A DNA stretch of 64,000 nucleotides from a cf. Phormidesmis sp. LEGE 11477 (GTDB lineage Bacteria > Cyanobacteriota > Cyanobacteriia > Phormidesmidales > Phormidesmidaceae), in the NCBI RefSeq assembly GCF_015207105.1, contig NZ_JADEXO010000012.1:1-64000 (forward strand). Direction: 5' to 3'. A model generated the notes under the pieces. It made no database searches. It was not told the origin of the DNA and saw nothing but the letters and a program-made list of their open reading frames with translations. The stretch's first letter is position 1; every line of letters begins with the position of its first letter. The position numbers and the translations under genes are program-made. Below, one piece after another: positions 43,523 through 53,816 of the stretch.

Positions 43523-45172
43523 TTAGACCGCAGCCACTTCCTTCTTTTCGGCAATGCCATTAACAACTTCAGAAGGAATGTTGAAGTTCTTCGCGATCAC
43601 CCGAGCGGTCATCTTGGCGCACATCATTACAGAAGGCGTGCCGCCACCAGGCTGGGTATTCGCCCCGACCAAATAGAGATTTTGGATGTCCTCGCTTTGG
43701 TTGTGAGGGCGGAAAAATGCACTTTGCACCAGTACAGGTTCTACGCCAAAGGCATTACCCAGATAGCTATTAAGCGTTCCTTCAAAGTAGTCAGGCGTGA
43801 TGTGGCTTTGGTAGACCAGACGCTCTTTAAGCTTAGGAATGTAGCCACGCTCTTCTAGAAAGGTGAGAACCCTATCAGTCAGTTTTGGCCCTTCTATATC
43901 CCAGTTGATATCGCCACCATTGTTCGGCACCGGGACGAGTGTGTAGGCAGCGTGATGTCCGGGCGGTGCCATGCTGGGATCGGTAATCGATGGAATATGC
44001 AGATACTGTGAGAAATCTGGGCTTAGTACTTTTTGGTCAAAGATTTCTTTGAGCAGTTCTTCGTAGCGGGGGCCCAGAATAATGTTGTGATGGCGCAGGT
44101 CCAATTCTTCTGATGCGTCTGCTTTGAAGCCAAAGTAGATAACCAGTACTGACATCGACTGGCGGGTCAGCTTTACTTTGAGGTCTTGGTTGATAAAGCG
44201 ATACTTCGGATCGATTAGCTTCATGTAGGTGTTGGCATAGTCGCCGTTAGAAGCCACCAAATCAGCGGCATGGTAGCTACCGTCTGCCAGCTCAATTCCT
44301 TTGGCTGTTTTCTTGCCGAATAGCAGTGAACCTTCAACATCGATCTTGGCAACTTCGCTGTTGTATCGGATAGTGCCGCCTAGCTCCTCAAACTTGCGAA
44401 CAAAGCCTTGAACCAGCTCGCCCGTGCCTCCCATGGCAAAGTGAATACCCCAGGTTTTTTCGACGAAGTGAATCATCGCGTAGATAGCGGGCACGGTCAG
44501 CGGACTGCCGCCCACTAGCAAAGGCTCAAAGCTAAAAACCTGCCGCAGCTTATCGCTTTTGAAATAGTCTTTTACAAAAGAGAACAGCGGTCGAATCGCG
44601 TCTAGCTTTACCAAATCGGGTGCGACTTTCAGCATGTCTACGACATTGCCAAAATAGGTATAGCCCAGTTCGATAAAGCCGCGATCAAAAATAGCTTTAG
44701 CCGCATCGTGAAACCGCGCATAGCCTTCTAAGTCATCAGGTTCAATCGCTTCAATCTGACGCAGCGTATTTTCAGGATCTCCGTCGTAGTCAAAATAGGT
44801 GCCGTCATCAAAGTAGATGCGATAGAACGGCAAAACAGGAACGATTTTCACGTACTTAGAAGTATTGGGGCCACCGCTAACACCAGAGCGAATCCGGTCT
44901 TTCGGGTCCATAATTTCTTCAGGAAAGTCGGGTTCGCCTAGAGCCGCCGCACCTTTTTCCAAAGAAAATAGCTCTTCAATAAAGTGTGGAACCGTGAGTA
45001 CGGTTGGTCCCATATCAAAAGTGAAGCCTTGCGCCCTGCGAACGTATGCTCTGCCGCCCGGTGCGTCTAGCTTTTCAAAGATGGTGGTCTCGAATCCTAG
45101 GCTTTGTAGACGAATGCCTAAGGATAGTCCACCGATCCCGGAACCAATAATGATGGCTTTCTTGCGACTCAT
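43523..45172 (-). CDS. CrtI-type phytoene desaturase-like FAD oxidoreductase
   Basis: A 549-residue flavoprotein. The N-terminal dinucleotide-binding motif is [37 protein letters not shown], and [17 protein letters not shown] follows. The C-terminal [29 protein letters not shown] matches bacterial CrtI/CrtD desaturases and not the plant-type CrtP or CrtQ usual in cyanobacteria. It is about 50 residues longer than CrtI. Possible substrates are phytoene, another carotene, or a hydroxylated carotenoid; the sequence does not decide. CrtH-type isomerase is an alternative I consider less likely. No other carotenoid gene lies nearby. Confidence 0.7.
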   Translation of the reverse strand: MSRKKAIIIGSGIGGLSLGIRLQSLGFETTIFEKLDAPGGRAYVRRAQGFTFDMGPTVLTVPHFIEELFSLEKGAAALGEPDFPEEIMDPKDRIRSGVSGGPNTSKYVKIVPVLPFYRIYFDDGTYFDYDGDPENTLRQIEAIEPDDLEGYARFHDAAKAIFDRGFIELGYTYFGNVVDMLKVAPDLVKLDAIRPLFSFVKDYFKSDKLRQVFSFEPLLVGGSPLTVPAIYAMIHFVEKTWGIHFAMGGTGELVQGFVRKFEELGGTIRYNSEVAKIDVEGSLLFGKKTAKGIELADGSYHAADLVASNGDYANTYMKLIDPKYRFINQDLKVKLTRQSMSVLVIYFGFKADASEELDLRHHNIILGPRYEELLKEIFDQKVLSPDFSQYLHIPSITDPSMAPPGHHAAYTLVPVPNNGGDINWDIEGPKLTDRVLTFLEERGYIPKLKERLVYQSHITPDYFEGTLNSYLGNAFGVEPVLVQSAFFRPHNQSEDIQNLYLVGANTQPGGGTPSVMMCAKMTARVIAKNFNIPSEVVNGIAEKKEVAAV

Positions 45173-45223
45173 ACAATCTCTAATGCTGGCTATACATTTC
45201 TTAGTATAGACCCGTATAAACGC

Positions 45224-46114
45224 TTATGCAGAGAGCAATTTGCCGATAGCTGCGCCGGGGTCGGGCTGTTTCATCAACGATTCGCCGACGAGAATTGCTT
45301 TCGCACCAGCGGTTGTGACGGTGTTAACATCCTCGAAGGTGTGGATGCCGGATTCGCTAACTAGGAAGAGCTGCTTTTGCGCGATCGCATCTCCAAACTT
45401 CTCTACGACCTGCCGAGTCGTCTCCAAACTCACCGTAAAGTCTTCCAAATTGCGGTTGTTGATCCCCACTAGCTCAACACCATCAATCGCAGCGACGCGC
45501 TCAAACTCTTCAACGGTATGGGTTTCGACCAAAGCGTCTAGCCCTAAAACTTTGGCAATCTTAGTGAAGTAACCAATATCTTTATCAGTCAAAATCGCCG
45601 CAATCAGCAGGATTGCATCAGCGCCAGCTAGCCGAGCCTGATAAATCTGGTAGGGATAGATCACAAATTCTTTGCATAAAAGCGGCAAGTCTACGGCCTG
45701 ACGAATCTGACTGAGATAGGTAAAGCTGCCCTGGAAAAACTTGCTGTCGGTCAAAACAGACAGACAGGTCGCGCCGCCAGACTGATAGCTTTTGGCAATC
45801 TCAACTGGATCAAAATCTTCTCGGATAGTGCCTTTGCTTGGCGATGCCTTTTTAACTTCTGCAATCAAAGCCGGACTTTCCTTTGCCGCTCGTTCACGCA
45901 GCGCCTTGATAAACCCTTTAGTCGCTGGTAGCCCCTGTACCTGACGCTGCAATCCAGCTAAGGGCAACTTCTCTCGCAGCCGAGTAACTTCGGTTTCTTT
46001 GTGCCACACAATTTTCTCAAGAATGTTGCGCGGCTCAGCATCAGGCATCTCGATTTTGTATTCGAGATGCCTGACAGAAATTGGAGTGCTAGGGGGGCGA
46101 CGGCGGATTTTCAT
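45224..46114 (-). CDS. trpC: Indole-3-glycerol phosphate synthase
   Basis: A 296-residue TIM-barrel enzyme: [66 protein letters not shown] and [13 protein letters not shown]. It closes the indole ring in tryptophan synthesis. The N-terminal 30 residues, with [22 protein letters not shown]-like character, are the usual cyanobacterial extension. It follows lpdA after 49 bases; this pair is conserved in cyanobacteria. Confidence 0.94.
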   Translation of the reverse strand: MKIRRRPPSTPISVRHLEYKIEMPDAEPRNILEKIVWHKETEVTRLREKLPLAGLQRQVQGLPATKGFIKALRERAAKESPALIAEVKKASPSKGTIREDFDPVEIAKSYQSGGATCLSVLTDSKFFQGSFTYLSQIRQAVDLPLLCKEFVIYPYQIYQARLAGADAILLIAAILTDKDIGYFTKIAKVLGLDALVETHTVEEFERVAAIDGVELVGINNRNLEDFTVSLETTRQVVEKFGDAIAQKQLFLVSESGIHTFEDVNTVTTAGAKAILVGESLMKQPDPGAAIGKLLSA

Positions 46115-46163
46115 GAATGATGAAATAGAAGTGGAATCAGGATCTGTGAACGATGCGGCTTGC

Positions 46164-47651
46164 TTACGCGGTTACCTTTGCTCGCTTGTACGCTTCATCG
46201 AGTACCTCGGATAGGGTCGGGTGCGTGTGGACAAATTTGGATAGCTCGGTGACGGACTGTTTTTGGGCGATCGCATTGGCCGCCTCCTGAATCAGGTCCG
46301 CCGCATGTAAGCCGATGATATGAGCTCCCATCACCTCACCTGTGTCCTTCCGGTAGATCACCTTGGCTAGTCCTTCAGTCTCGCCTTCTGCTAGCGCCTT
46401 GGAATTTGCCTTGAAATAGCTGCGAACCGACGCCACTTCATAGCCTTCTTCTTTCGCTTTTGTCTTAGCCGCAGGCTCAGTCAGACCGACAAAGCTCACC
46501 TCTGGGTGGGTAAAGGCCGCTGCTGGGATGGCATTGTAATCTACCGTGCGAGACTCACCACAAATATTATCGACCGCCACAATCCCTTGAGCCGAAGCAG
46601 AGTGGGCCAGCATCATCTTGCCGTTGGCATCGCCGATCGCATACAGATGAGGCACGGGTTTGCCATCACGTAGGACAGCTAAACGATCGTCAACTGGAAT
46701 GAAGCCACGCCTGTCTGTTTCTACAGCCACCATGTTTAAGTCCAGATTCTTGGTCGCTGGAATCCGGCCCGTCGCTACCAAGCAAGCATCGACTTCTAGG
46801 GTATCTACAGTCTCCATAGTCTTGGGATCGGCTAGCTCGATCACAACTGGCGCGCCCGGCGTAATCTTCTTGGCCAACAAGCCCACACGAGTCTCTATAT
46901 CACGTGGCTTGATTAGCACGCGCTCAGCCTGCTTAGCGATATCGGGATCGAATGTCGGCATGAGCTGGTCTAGCGCCTCGATCATGGTGACCTCAGATCC
47001 AAGCGCTGTATAAACGTCCGAAAATTCTAGACCGATATAGCCGCTGCCGATGATAGCCACCCAATCAGGCAGCCAGTCCAATCGCACTGCTTCATCGCTG
47101 GTGTACACCGTCTTACCGTCTGTTTCAATGCCTCTGGGCACAAACGGTACTGAGCCAGGAGACAAAATAATATCTTTGGCGGTAATCGTGCGCTTACCGC
47201 TTTCATCTTCAATAGAGACTTTTTGAGTGCTGGCAATTTTGCCCCAGCCTCGAATGATATCTACGCCCAACCGAGTGAGACTACCCGTTAGATCGCCTTG
47301 AATCTTGCCAACTAAGTTTTTGGCGTGATTAGAAATCTTTTCGCGGTCAAAGCCAACACCCGACAGGCTGATGCCCATGGCCTTCAGATGCTGCTCGTCA
47401 CGCATCTCGCGCACTTTACCTGAAGCTGCCAGTAGCGCTTTAGACGGAATACAGCCTCGGTTTACGCAGGTACCACCCATATCACCTGCTTCGACAATGG
47501 CTGTCTTGAGTCCGCGCTGCACCGCATGTAGCGCCGCTCCGTGCCCGCCTACACCCGCACCAATAATTACCAAGTCGTAGTCAAATGCTGAATCCACTGC
47601 GCTCTCCTTATGTTCAGTATTATTCTCAACCGAAAAGGTGACTTTGGACAA
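46164..47651 (-). CDS. lpdA: Dihydrolipoyl dehydrogenase
   Basis: A 495-residue FAD disulfide oxidoreductase: FAD-binding [16 protein letters not shown], redox-active [16 protein letters not shown] (Cys pair five apart), NAD-binding [14 protein letters not shown], and the dimer-interface [13 protein letters not shown] with the catalytic His. It reoxidises lipoamide in pyruvate dehydrogenase and glycine decarboxylase. About 20 residues precede the FAD motif. It starts the lpdA-trpC run. Confidence 0.94.
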   Translation of the reverse strand: MSKVTFSVENNTEHKESAVDSAFDYDLVIIGAGVGGHGAALHAVQRGLKTAIVEAGDMGGTCVNRGCIPSKALLAASGKVREMRDEQHLKAMGISLSGVGFDREKISNHAKNLVGKIQGDLTGSLTRLGVDIIRGWGKIASTQKVSIEDESGKRTITAKDIILSPGSVPFVPRGIETDGKTVYTSDEAVRLDWLPDWVAIIGSGYIGLEFSDVYTALGSEVTMIEALDQLMPTFDPDIAKQAERVLIKPRDIETRVGLLAKKITPGAPVVIELADPKTMETVDTLEVDACLVATGRIPATKNLDLNMVAVETDRRGFIPVDDRLAVLRDGKPVPHLYAIGDANGKMMLAHSASAQGIVAVDNICGESRTVDYNAIPAAAFTHPEVSFVGLTEPAAKTKAKEEGYEVASVRSYFKANSKALAEGETEGLAKVIYRKDTGEVMGAHIIGLHAADLIQEAANAIAQKQSVTELSKFVHTHPTLSEVLDEAYKRAKVTA

Positions 47652-47695
47652 CTTCGGTTTTCTTCGGTTATCTATAACTTCTCGACTTTGCTTTC

Positions 47696-48487
47696 TCAGC
47701 TTGCTCTCTGGCGTTTTGCCTCATACAGCAGCAACGCTGTCGAAACTGCCACGTTCAGAGACTCTACCGTTGGCATGACTGGAATCTTTACTGACACCGA
47801 TGCGCTAGCCATGATCTCAGGCGAAAGCCCTGCTCCCTCGTTTCCCATCAAAAAGACGGTAGGCTGACGCAGATCTAGCTGCCAGTAGTTCAGCTCAGCC
47901 GTTGCTGCGGTTGCGACGACCTGCAAGCCCTGTTCGCGCAGCGTTTTAGCCTGTTTGACGGCGTTTACAGTTGCCATCGGCATCCGAAACCACTGACCTA
48001 CCGAAGCTCTTAGTACCTTTGGATGGCTCAAGTCAACGCTATCGTGACTGAGCCAGAGGCCGTCGCTGCCTGCCCCTGCTGCGGTGCGAATGATTGTGCC
48101 GAGATTGCCCGGATCTTGAAGCGTTTCAAGGACCACGCCTAGGCTGACGCTGTCTTTTGGCCGGCCTGATTCAGCTTCCCAAACGTTGCGTCGAGGTGCG
48201 ATCGCCACTACACCATCGGGAGTCACGGTACTAGCAATAGCACTCAGGACTTCTGGCGAGACTAGTTCTACTTGCGACGAGAGTGCGATCGCCTGCTCAG
48301 ATAGCGTTTGATACCGTGAGCGCCATGCTTCGGTGAAACAGAGCGTTTGCAACGGGTAGCGAACATCGCAAGCGGCTTCAACCAGATTAGTGCCTTCTAA
48401 CAGCAGCACCGCTTGCTTTTTACGTTCCTTCGGCTGCTGAAGCTTGCGAAGCTGTTTGACCGTTTGATTTTGCAAGCTGGTAAGCAT
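47696..48487 (-). CDS. TrmH/SpoU family RNA 2'-O-methyltransferase
   Basis: A 263-residue SPOUT methyltransferase. An N-terminal substrate-binding domain ([25 protein letters not shown]) precedes the knotted catalytic domain with [34 protein letters not shown] and [22 protein letters not shown], the three SpoU motifs. It methylates a ribose in rRNA or tRNA; the site is unknown. It is divergent from nothing near: the tRNA-Leu upstream is on the same strand. Confidence 0.88.
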   Translation of the reverse strand: MLTSLQNQTVKQLRKLQQPKERKKQAVLLLEGTNLVEAACDVRYPLQTLCFTEAWRSRYQTLSEQAIALSSQVELVSPEVLSAIASTVTPDGVVAIAPRRNVWEAESGRPKDSVSLGVVLETLQDPGNLGTIIRTAAGAGSDGLWLSHDSVDLSHPKVLRASVGQWFRMPMATVNAVKQAKTLREQGLQVVATAATAELNYWQLDLRQPTVFLMGNEGAGLSPEIMASASVSVKIPVMPTVESLNVAVSTALLLYEAKRQRAS

Positions 48488-48503
48488 AGAAGCAATAGCT
48501 ATT

Positions 48504-48535
48504 AAAAAGCTCCCTAGCCGGTAGAACCAAGGAGC
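48504..48535 (-). terminator. Terminator of tRNA-Leu(CAG)
   Basis: GCTCC (48509-48513) and GGAGC (48531-48535) pair; on the minus strand TTTTTAA follows. It lies about 40 bases after the tRNA. Confidence 0.6.
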
Positions 48536-48573
48536 CCGTTACTTAGAAAAAATTTGTTATTAAAACAAATCTA

Positions 48574-48657
48574 TGCGGAACCCGGGACTTGAACCCGGAA
48601 GTCCTTGCGAACACTAGAATCTGAATCTAGCGCGTCTACCAATTCCGCCAGTCCCGC
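48574..48657 (-). tRNA. tRNA-Leu (CAG)
   Basis: Class II tRNA with acceptor GCGGGAC/GTTCCGC, D-arm with GGTAGACGC, anticodon CAG in the stem-loop CTAGATTCAGATTCTAG, a long variable arm and a canonical TTCAAGT T-loop. Discriminator A. No interruption, in contrast to the array tRNAs. Confidence 0.93.
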
Positions 48658-48952
48658 ACAAAGAAAGCCAGACACCCTATGAATTAAGCATAGAAAGTAT
48701 CAGCAGTCGCTGCATAGCTGCGATTAACAATAATCTAGCAGTGCGGTCCATCCGTCAACAACCAAACTCTTTTTATGCTTCTCTTTGCTCTTTAAATCTT
48801 CGGAGACGGACGGACAGTTGACGGTTCATTGTCCCCTGTAAACGTATGATTCTTGGTACACACTTGGCAAAATTCCAAATTAACCAAGAGAAGATGAAGA
48901 GTTTCGGGTAGAATCCATACCAAATTATCCTAATCAACTTTTTTTACTTTTT

Positions 48953-50374
48953 ATGGAGGGCAATCCTATCATCACCTCTAACCTGTCGATCAACGGCCAA
49001 TCTGCTGAGTCTGCATCAGAGCCCGTATCAGAGTCTGTTATCGAGATTTGGGGCAATGCCAAGTTGAGTGGTCATATTCCGGTCAGCGGCGCAAAAAACT
49101 CTGCTTTAGTGGTGTTGGGTGGCACACTTCTATGCTCACAAACCTGTCGTATTCGCAATATTCCTGACCTGATGGATATTGGTCGAATGGCTAGCGTCTT
49201 AGAAGCCCTTGGGCTCAAAGTAGATCGTGCTGGCGATACCTTAGATATTGACGGTAGCCATATCAGCCATTCCAAAGCGCCCTACGACATTGTTAGCAAG
49301 CTGCGTGCTAGCTTTTTTGTGATTGGTCCGTTGCTGGCTCGTTTAGGTGTCGCTCGCGTGCCGCTACCTGGCGGCTGTGCCATTGGCGCTCGTCCGGTTG
49401 CCCTTCACATTCGTGGACTGCAGGCGCTCGGCGCACATGTTCATATGGATCACGGTGTCGTCCATGCTTATGTTCCGGGTGCTAGCGGCAAGCTTAAAGG
49501 GGCCAAAATCCACCTAGACTATCCCAGCGTCGGTGCGACAGAAACCTTGATGATGGCAGCGACACTAGCTGAAGGCGAAACGGTAATCGAGAATGCGGCG
49601 CAGGAGCCAGAAGTCGTCGATCTTGCTAATTTCTGCCGTGCTATGGGGGCAAAGATTGCTGGTGCTGGGACAAACACAATCACAATCACGGGTGTGCCTA
49701 GCCTGCATGCTACCGACTACAGCATCATCCCAGACCGCATTGAAGCAGGCACTTTCTTAGTCGCTGGTGCCATCACTCGTTCAGAAATCACAGTCGGCCC
49801 TGTCGATCCAAACCACCTATCGCCGCTGCTATCGAAGCTAAAAGAAACCGGCTCCAAAATTGAGATCGAAGCTAATAACATTATTCGCATTTCTCCTGGG
49901 GAGCAGATTGCCCCGACAGATATTCAAACGCTGCCCTATCCAGGCTTTCCGACAGATATGCAGGCTCAGTTCATGGCGCTGCTGACCTTAGCGGCAGGTA
50001 ACAGTATGGTCACAGAAACTGTGTTTGAAAACCGGCTGCAGCATGTGGCTGAATTCAATCGGATGGGCGCAGATATCAAGGTCAAAGGTGACTGTGCGAT
50101 CATTAGAGGGGTCTCTTATCTATCGGGCGCACCCGTGACGGGTAGCGATTTACGAGCTTCTGCTGCGCTGGCGATCGCCGGTCTAGCAGCCAAGGGTAAA
50201 ACCACACTCTACGGATTACACCATCTAGATCGCGGCTACGAAAGATTTGAGGAGAAGCTCCGTAACGTTGGGGCGCGCTTACGACGCATCCCTGCTGCCG
50301 AAGCCGATACGGCTGCCCAGCCTACCCCTGAACCGTTAGCCGTTGCTAGTCCAGTCACCAGTACAGCCCGGTAG
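48953..50374 (+). CDS. murA: UDP-N-acetylglucosamine 1-carboxyvinyltransferase
   Basis: A 473-residue enzyme of the EPSP-synthase fold. [16 protein letters not shown], the catalytic Cys142 in [15 protein letters not shown] and [16 protein letters not shown] are present, with [11 protein letters not shown]-like and [15 protein letters not shown] blocks. It commits UDP-GlcNAc to peptidoglycan. About 30 serine- and glutamate-rich residues precede the core and about 30 proline/alanine-rich ones follow it. The start codon has no clear Shine-Dalgarno sequence, so a later start is possible. Confidence 0.93.
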   Translation: MEGNPIITSNLSINGQSAESASEPVSESVIEIWGNAKLSGHIPVSGAKNSALVVLGGTLLCSQTCRIRNIPDLMDIGRMASVLEALGLKVDRAGDTLDIDGSHISHSKAPYDIVSKLRASFFVIGPLLARLGVARVPLPGGCAIGARPVALHIRGLQALGAHVHMDHGVVHAYVPGASGKLKGAKIHLDYPSVGATETLMMAATLAEGETVIENAAQEPEVVDLANFCRAMGAKIAGAGTNTITITGVPSLHATDYSIIPDRIEAGTFLVAGAITRSEITVGPVDPNHLSPLLSKLKETGSKIEIEANNIIRISPGEQIAPTDIQTLPYPGFPTDMQAQFMALLTLAAGNSMVTETVFENRLQHVAEFNRMGADIKVKGDCAIIRGVSYLSGAPVTGSDLRASAALAIAGLAAKGKTTLYGLHHLDRGYERFEEKLRNVGARLRRIPAAEADTAAQPTPEPLAVASPVTSTAR

Positions 50375-50603
50375 CCGCCAATATCGCAAAGTAAGTGCCA
50401 TACAAGGGATGCCTTTTTGAGGTGGTCTTTCTTGAATAGCGGCTCTTGTAGGATCTGATCGTCTATTGACTCGACAGCTATCTACATAATGGCCATCGAA
50501 TGGCTGATAATCGCTGATGCTGGGGAAATCGCTATACTAGCGGCAGACTCTAATATCAGCGATTTCTTAGTGCCTACAAAACCAGCCCTAAGCTTGACTT
50601 CAC

Positions 50604-51536
50604 ATGACTCTCTCTCAGTTTTCCTCCAAAGCTCGTCTACTTGGCCTCAACGCTAGTCATTTTCGCCATCCGCTCGATCAGCGAGCGACCGAGGCGCTTA
50701 AGCAGATACCGGGTATAGACATTGCTATTCGTAGCCTGCTAGGGCCTATGGGTGAACAGTTTTTCTATCTAGAAAATATTGCTGCAAGTGTACTGGTTGG
50801 ACCTAAACAGCTCCCTGATATTTATCAACTATTGGTTGAAGCCTGCCAAATCTTGGATCTAGACGTTCCCCAGCTCTATATCAAACAGCACCCGGTTCCG
50901 AACGCCTACACCTTTGCGATGCGAGGCAGGCAACCTTTCATCGTTGTTCACACTTCCTTGGTTGAACTGCTCAATCCCGCAGAGCTTCAAGCTGTTATCG
51001 GCCACGAACTAGGCCATCTAAAATGCGACCACGGCGTTTATCTAACGCTAGCCAACTTGCTGACTTTGGCGACTAGTCAGCTCCCTTTTGGTGCAGTTTT
51101 GGTTCAAAACTGGCAGTCTAGGATCATGGAATGGGTTCGCTGCGCCGAGTTTACCTGCGATCGCGCTGCTCTACTCGCCACTCAAGATGCTCGAACCGTT
51201 GCCGCCGTGCTAATGAAGCTATCTGGGGGGTCACCGACGCTTTCACCGCAGCTCAATCTAGATGCTTTTCTGGCGCAGGCCGAATCGTATGATGCCATCA
51301 GTGATAACGAAATGGGTGAGCTGCTCAAACGAATGAAAACAGATGAACTCAGTCATCCGGTACCTGTTTTGCGTGCTAGAGAAATCAATCGCTGGGCCAC
51401 TACCCCTAACTACCAGTCGCTATTAGAGAACCGTCCTACCCTCAAGCGACGTTCTCAAGCAGGCCAAAGTACTCATAAAACTAGCGGCAAAACTAATAGT
51501 GAAGAGAGGCCGACAGGTAGCTGGATTAACTGGTGA
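50604..51536 (+). CDS. M48 family metalloprotease
   Basis: A 310-residue zinc protease with HELGH at residues 134-138 and the third ligand region FTCDRAALLA about 50 residues later, as in M48 (HtpX-like) enzymes. FIVVHTSLVELLNPAELQAVI before the motif is typical of the cyanobacterial group. Only weak hydrophobic segments are present, so it may be peripheral. The Ser/Thr/Lys-rich tail is short. Role probably in protein quality control. Confidence 0.87.
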   Translation: MTLSQFSSKARLLGLNASHFRHPLDQRATEALKQIPGIDIAIRSLLGPMGEQFFYLENIAASVLVGPKQLPDIYQLLVEACQILDLDVPQLYIKQHPVPNAYTFAMRGRQPFIVVHTSLVELLNPAELQAVIGHELGHLKCDHGVYLTLANLLTLATSQLPFGAVLVQNWQSRIMEWVRCAEFTCDRAALLATQDARTVAAVLMKLSGGSPTLSPQLNLDAFLAQAESYDAISDNEMGELLKRMKTDELSHPVPVLRAREINRWATTPNYQSLLENRPTLKRRSQAGQSTHKTSGKTNSEERPTGSWINW

Positions 51537-51545
51537 ACGATTACC

Positions 51546-51890
51546 TACTTTTATAGCCTGATCACTTTGTCCACAAAGCACAAAGCTATGGCCCCGGCGC
51601 AAGCTTTGCAGCGCCAAACTCGCACACAGGCGATCGCCATTACTACCATTGCCATCTAGGTTCACCCAGTGCTGCCGAATCTCACCCGGCACGTCCACCA
51701 GCCGCACGCCGTTATTAAAGATCACGCCGACAAAATCACGAATCGCCTGCGAGAACTTGTCTGAGAAGTGCGATCGCAATACCCGAGATCCATACTCGCG
51801 ATCGCTCTCCCCAGCCTCTTGAGCCAAATAAGCCCGTGTCTTCTTAGTGATCGCTACTAGCTCACGATCACGCTTTGCTTGAAGATGAGC
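51546..51890 (-). pseudogene. Orphan coding fragment, unrecognised
   Basis: On the minus strand a frame with normal cyanobacterial codon use and HIP1 sites reads about 115 residues (RDRELVAITKKTRAYLAQE to QSLRRGHSFVLC). It is cut by an in-frame TAA at 51891-51893 on its 5' side and runs antisense into the M48 gene on its 3' side, with no good start. It looks like an internal piece of a larger protein left by rearrangement. I recognise no family. Confidence 0.4.
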
Positions 51891-52167
51891 TTATTTGGCT
51901 AAAAGATTGGAATGCTCAGCACAGGCTAGGGTTGGCTATTGAGTGAGTAGTGGTTTCCCTTGGTGCGATCGCAACTGTATCGATATAGAGGGTGCTATCC
52001 CCCACTGTGCCCACTCCTTACTCTCTCAAGCGTCACACAAATTTTTTTGCTTTGTGGGATTCTAAGAATTGAATTTAGTAGAGTGTCTTGTGTGCAAGAT
52101 AGCAATTTGAAAAATAGAAACTGACTAGCGTACTTGCACACGAGTTCTGTATACTGAGAAACCTATC

Positions 52168-52249
52168 GGGCAAGTGGCGGAATTGGTAGACGCACCACAC
52201 TCAAAATGTGGCGACTTCGGTTGTGAGAGTTCGAGTCTCTCCTTGCCCA
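52168..52249 (+). tRNA. tRNA-Leu (CAA)
   Basis: Class II tRNA with acceptor GGGCAAG/CTTGCCC, GGTAGACGC in the D-arm, anticodon CAA in CCACACTCAAAATGTGG, variable arm and T-loop TTCGAGT. Discriminator A. Uninterrupted. Confidence 0.93.
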
Positions 52250-52394
52250 TACTAAGACGTGCTTACATGAATGCGTTTGTTAAAAGCGCAATTGGTGAAA
52301 GTGCAAACAAACGGTACAAGGAACAAAGAGAAGGGAGACTATCTAGTCCCTCCTTGTCGGCTAGGTTTTTGCTAGCTGATAGACTTCTGCTACG

Positions 52395-52997
52395 GTGAGC
52401 TTTCTTTCACCGCTCGCTGACTTCCTTCGTTTCGCGCCCAATAAATCTGCTAGTGAGTGTGTGATTTTAAAACTAGTCTGGGCACGATACTATCAGACAC
52501 TTTGTGAAGGTTCAGGGGGTCCGTTGACAAGAAAATTACAGTACAGCCAATCATCTGTCGAGGCTGCCCGCTACTATGTGCGACTCAAGACCCACAATAG
52601 TAACAGTCTGTTTGAGCTGGAAAAGTCCTCTACGCAGGCCCCCCTACCTCATTCGCTCGCTAAGATTGTGGCAGACGAGCTGCGTCAAGTAGAGACTAAT
52701 TACAAAGGAATTACGCTCGATCAGTGGATACTAGAGCCAGACTCGTTACACGCTCTAGTTTCGTTAAAGTCCACGCATACAAAGCAAACAGATCAAAGCC
52801 GTAAGCCAGCTATGTTAAGTGCTTTTGTCGCTGGGCTAAAAGCAGCCACCGCCAAAAGGATTAACCTCATTCGCAATGAACCTGGTTCTCCTGTCTGGCA
52901 AAGAAGCTATAAAGAACAGCGTATAGAAGACGATAGGATGCTTTTTCGCTTACGCAAAAAGCTGGATGATTCAACTAGAGCGCTTTGCTCTAGCTGA
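52395..52997 (+). CDS. Diverged REP-associated tyrosine transposase (RAYT, Y1_Tnp-like)
   Basis: A 200-residue protein. From about residue 50 it follows the RAYT/IS200-type order: QYSQSSVEAARYYVRLKT, SLAKIVADELRQ, then WILEPDSLHALVSL where RAYTs have a MPNHxHxL HUH motif, LSAFVAGLKAATAKRIN, and PVWQRSYKEQRIEDD with a Tyr at 172. The first HUH histidine is replaced by Ser (S118-L-H119 region), so the nuclease is probably inactive or altered. RAYTs mobilise small palindromic repeats. The first 45 residues do not match the family; the GTG start is uncertain. It lies 145 bases after tRNA-Leu. Confidence 0.62.
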   Translation: MSFLSPLADFLRFAPNKSASECVILKLVWARYYQTLCEGSGGPLTRKLQYSQSSVEAARYYVRLKTHNSNSLFELEKSSTQAPLPHSLAKIVADELRQVETNYKGITLDQWILEPDSLHALVSLKSTHTKQTDQSRKPAMLSAFVAGLKAATAKRINLIRNEPGSPVWQRSYKEQRIEDDRMLFRLRKKLDDSTRALCSS

Positions 52998-53025
52998 CCT
53001 CCATCGCCTTCACAGCATTAGTGGG

Positions 53026-53736
53026 CTAAGCGAGATCGAGCAGTCCTGCTGGGGGCGTAATCTCTACATGGCCCGAGGCAACGTCAACAACAGGCACAAT
53101 ATCTTTAACAAAAGGGATTAGCAACGTCTTAGGTCGCTTTTTCTTCTGTGCTCTTTTGGCCTTGCGACGCAACTTCTGCGCGGCCTTGGCTCGTAGCGAT
53201 GGGTGATTCTCGGATTCGGATGAAGATACTGTTGCTGCTTCTGGTGCGGGATCTTCTTGGCTTTTCTTTTGATTGGGCTCGTTTGAAGAGGGCACATCCT
53301 CTATTGGCAGCGAGACTTCTAGCAAATCATGTCCGGTCGTGAAGACATTGGTGATGGTGCCTATTGCGGTTTGGTTCGACTGCAAAACTACGCTTAGGCC
53401 GATTAAATCATCGACGTGAAACTCGCCTGGATCTAGCGGTAGGCGATCGCCCGCTGGCACCATTAGCTTTGACCCTCGCAGATCTTCTGCCTGATCGCGA
53501 AAGTCGAAGCCTGCTAGCTTGACTAAATAAGTATTTTTTCCTTCGAGGTAGCGACCGCTCGTCAGCTTGACGGCTGTGGGCTGAGCACCTGGCTTCTCAA
53601 GCCATCGCTCTCCTGGTTCTACAAAGCGTTCAGGAAAATCACTTTCTGGATAGACTTTGACATACCCGTTGAGGCCATGAGCACCTACAATGCGGCCAAT
53701 GAGTAACCAGTCTTTATCTGTCACGCTATTCACCAT
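53026..53736 (-). CDS. rimM: Ribosome maturation factor RimM
   Basis: A 236-residue protein: LLIGRIVGAHGLNGYVKVYPESDFPERF (RimM N-domain), then the PRC-barrel GEFHVDDLIGLSVV, TTGHDLLEVSL and LLIPFVKDIVPVVDVASGHVEI. It assists 30S head assembly with S19. A lysine-rich insert of about 55 residues (about 148-203) interrupts the PRC barrel, a feature seen in cyanobacterial RimM. It lies 80 bases downstream of avtA. Confidence 0.92.
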   Translation of the reverse strand: MVNSVTDKDWLLIGRIVGAHGLNGYVKVYPESDFPERFVEPGERWLEKPGAQPTAVKLTSGRYLEGKNTYLVKLAGFDFRDQAEDLRGSKLMVPAGDRLPLDPGEFHVDDLIGLSVVLQSNQTAIGTITNVFTTGHDLLEVSLPIEDVPSSNEPNQKKSQEDPAPEAATVSSSESENHPSLRAKAAQKLRRKAKRAQKKKRPKTLLIPFVKDIVPVVDVASGHVEITPPAGLLDLA

Positions 53737-53816
53737 TTGTTAGTAAGCAACTCCTTCCTCCGCGCCTAAAAGTGACTCTCTAGAAGATCTTCTTAAAACA
53801 GGCTCCAAAAGAGTTT

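Noticed and set aside
43523-45172. Carotenoid isomerase CrtH
   Set aside because: Same superfamily and plausible in a cyanobacterium, but the N- and C-terminal motifs look more like CrtI/CrtD desaturases. Kept as an alternative only.
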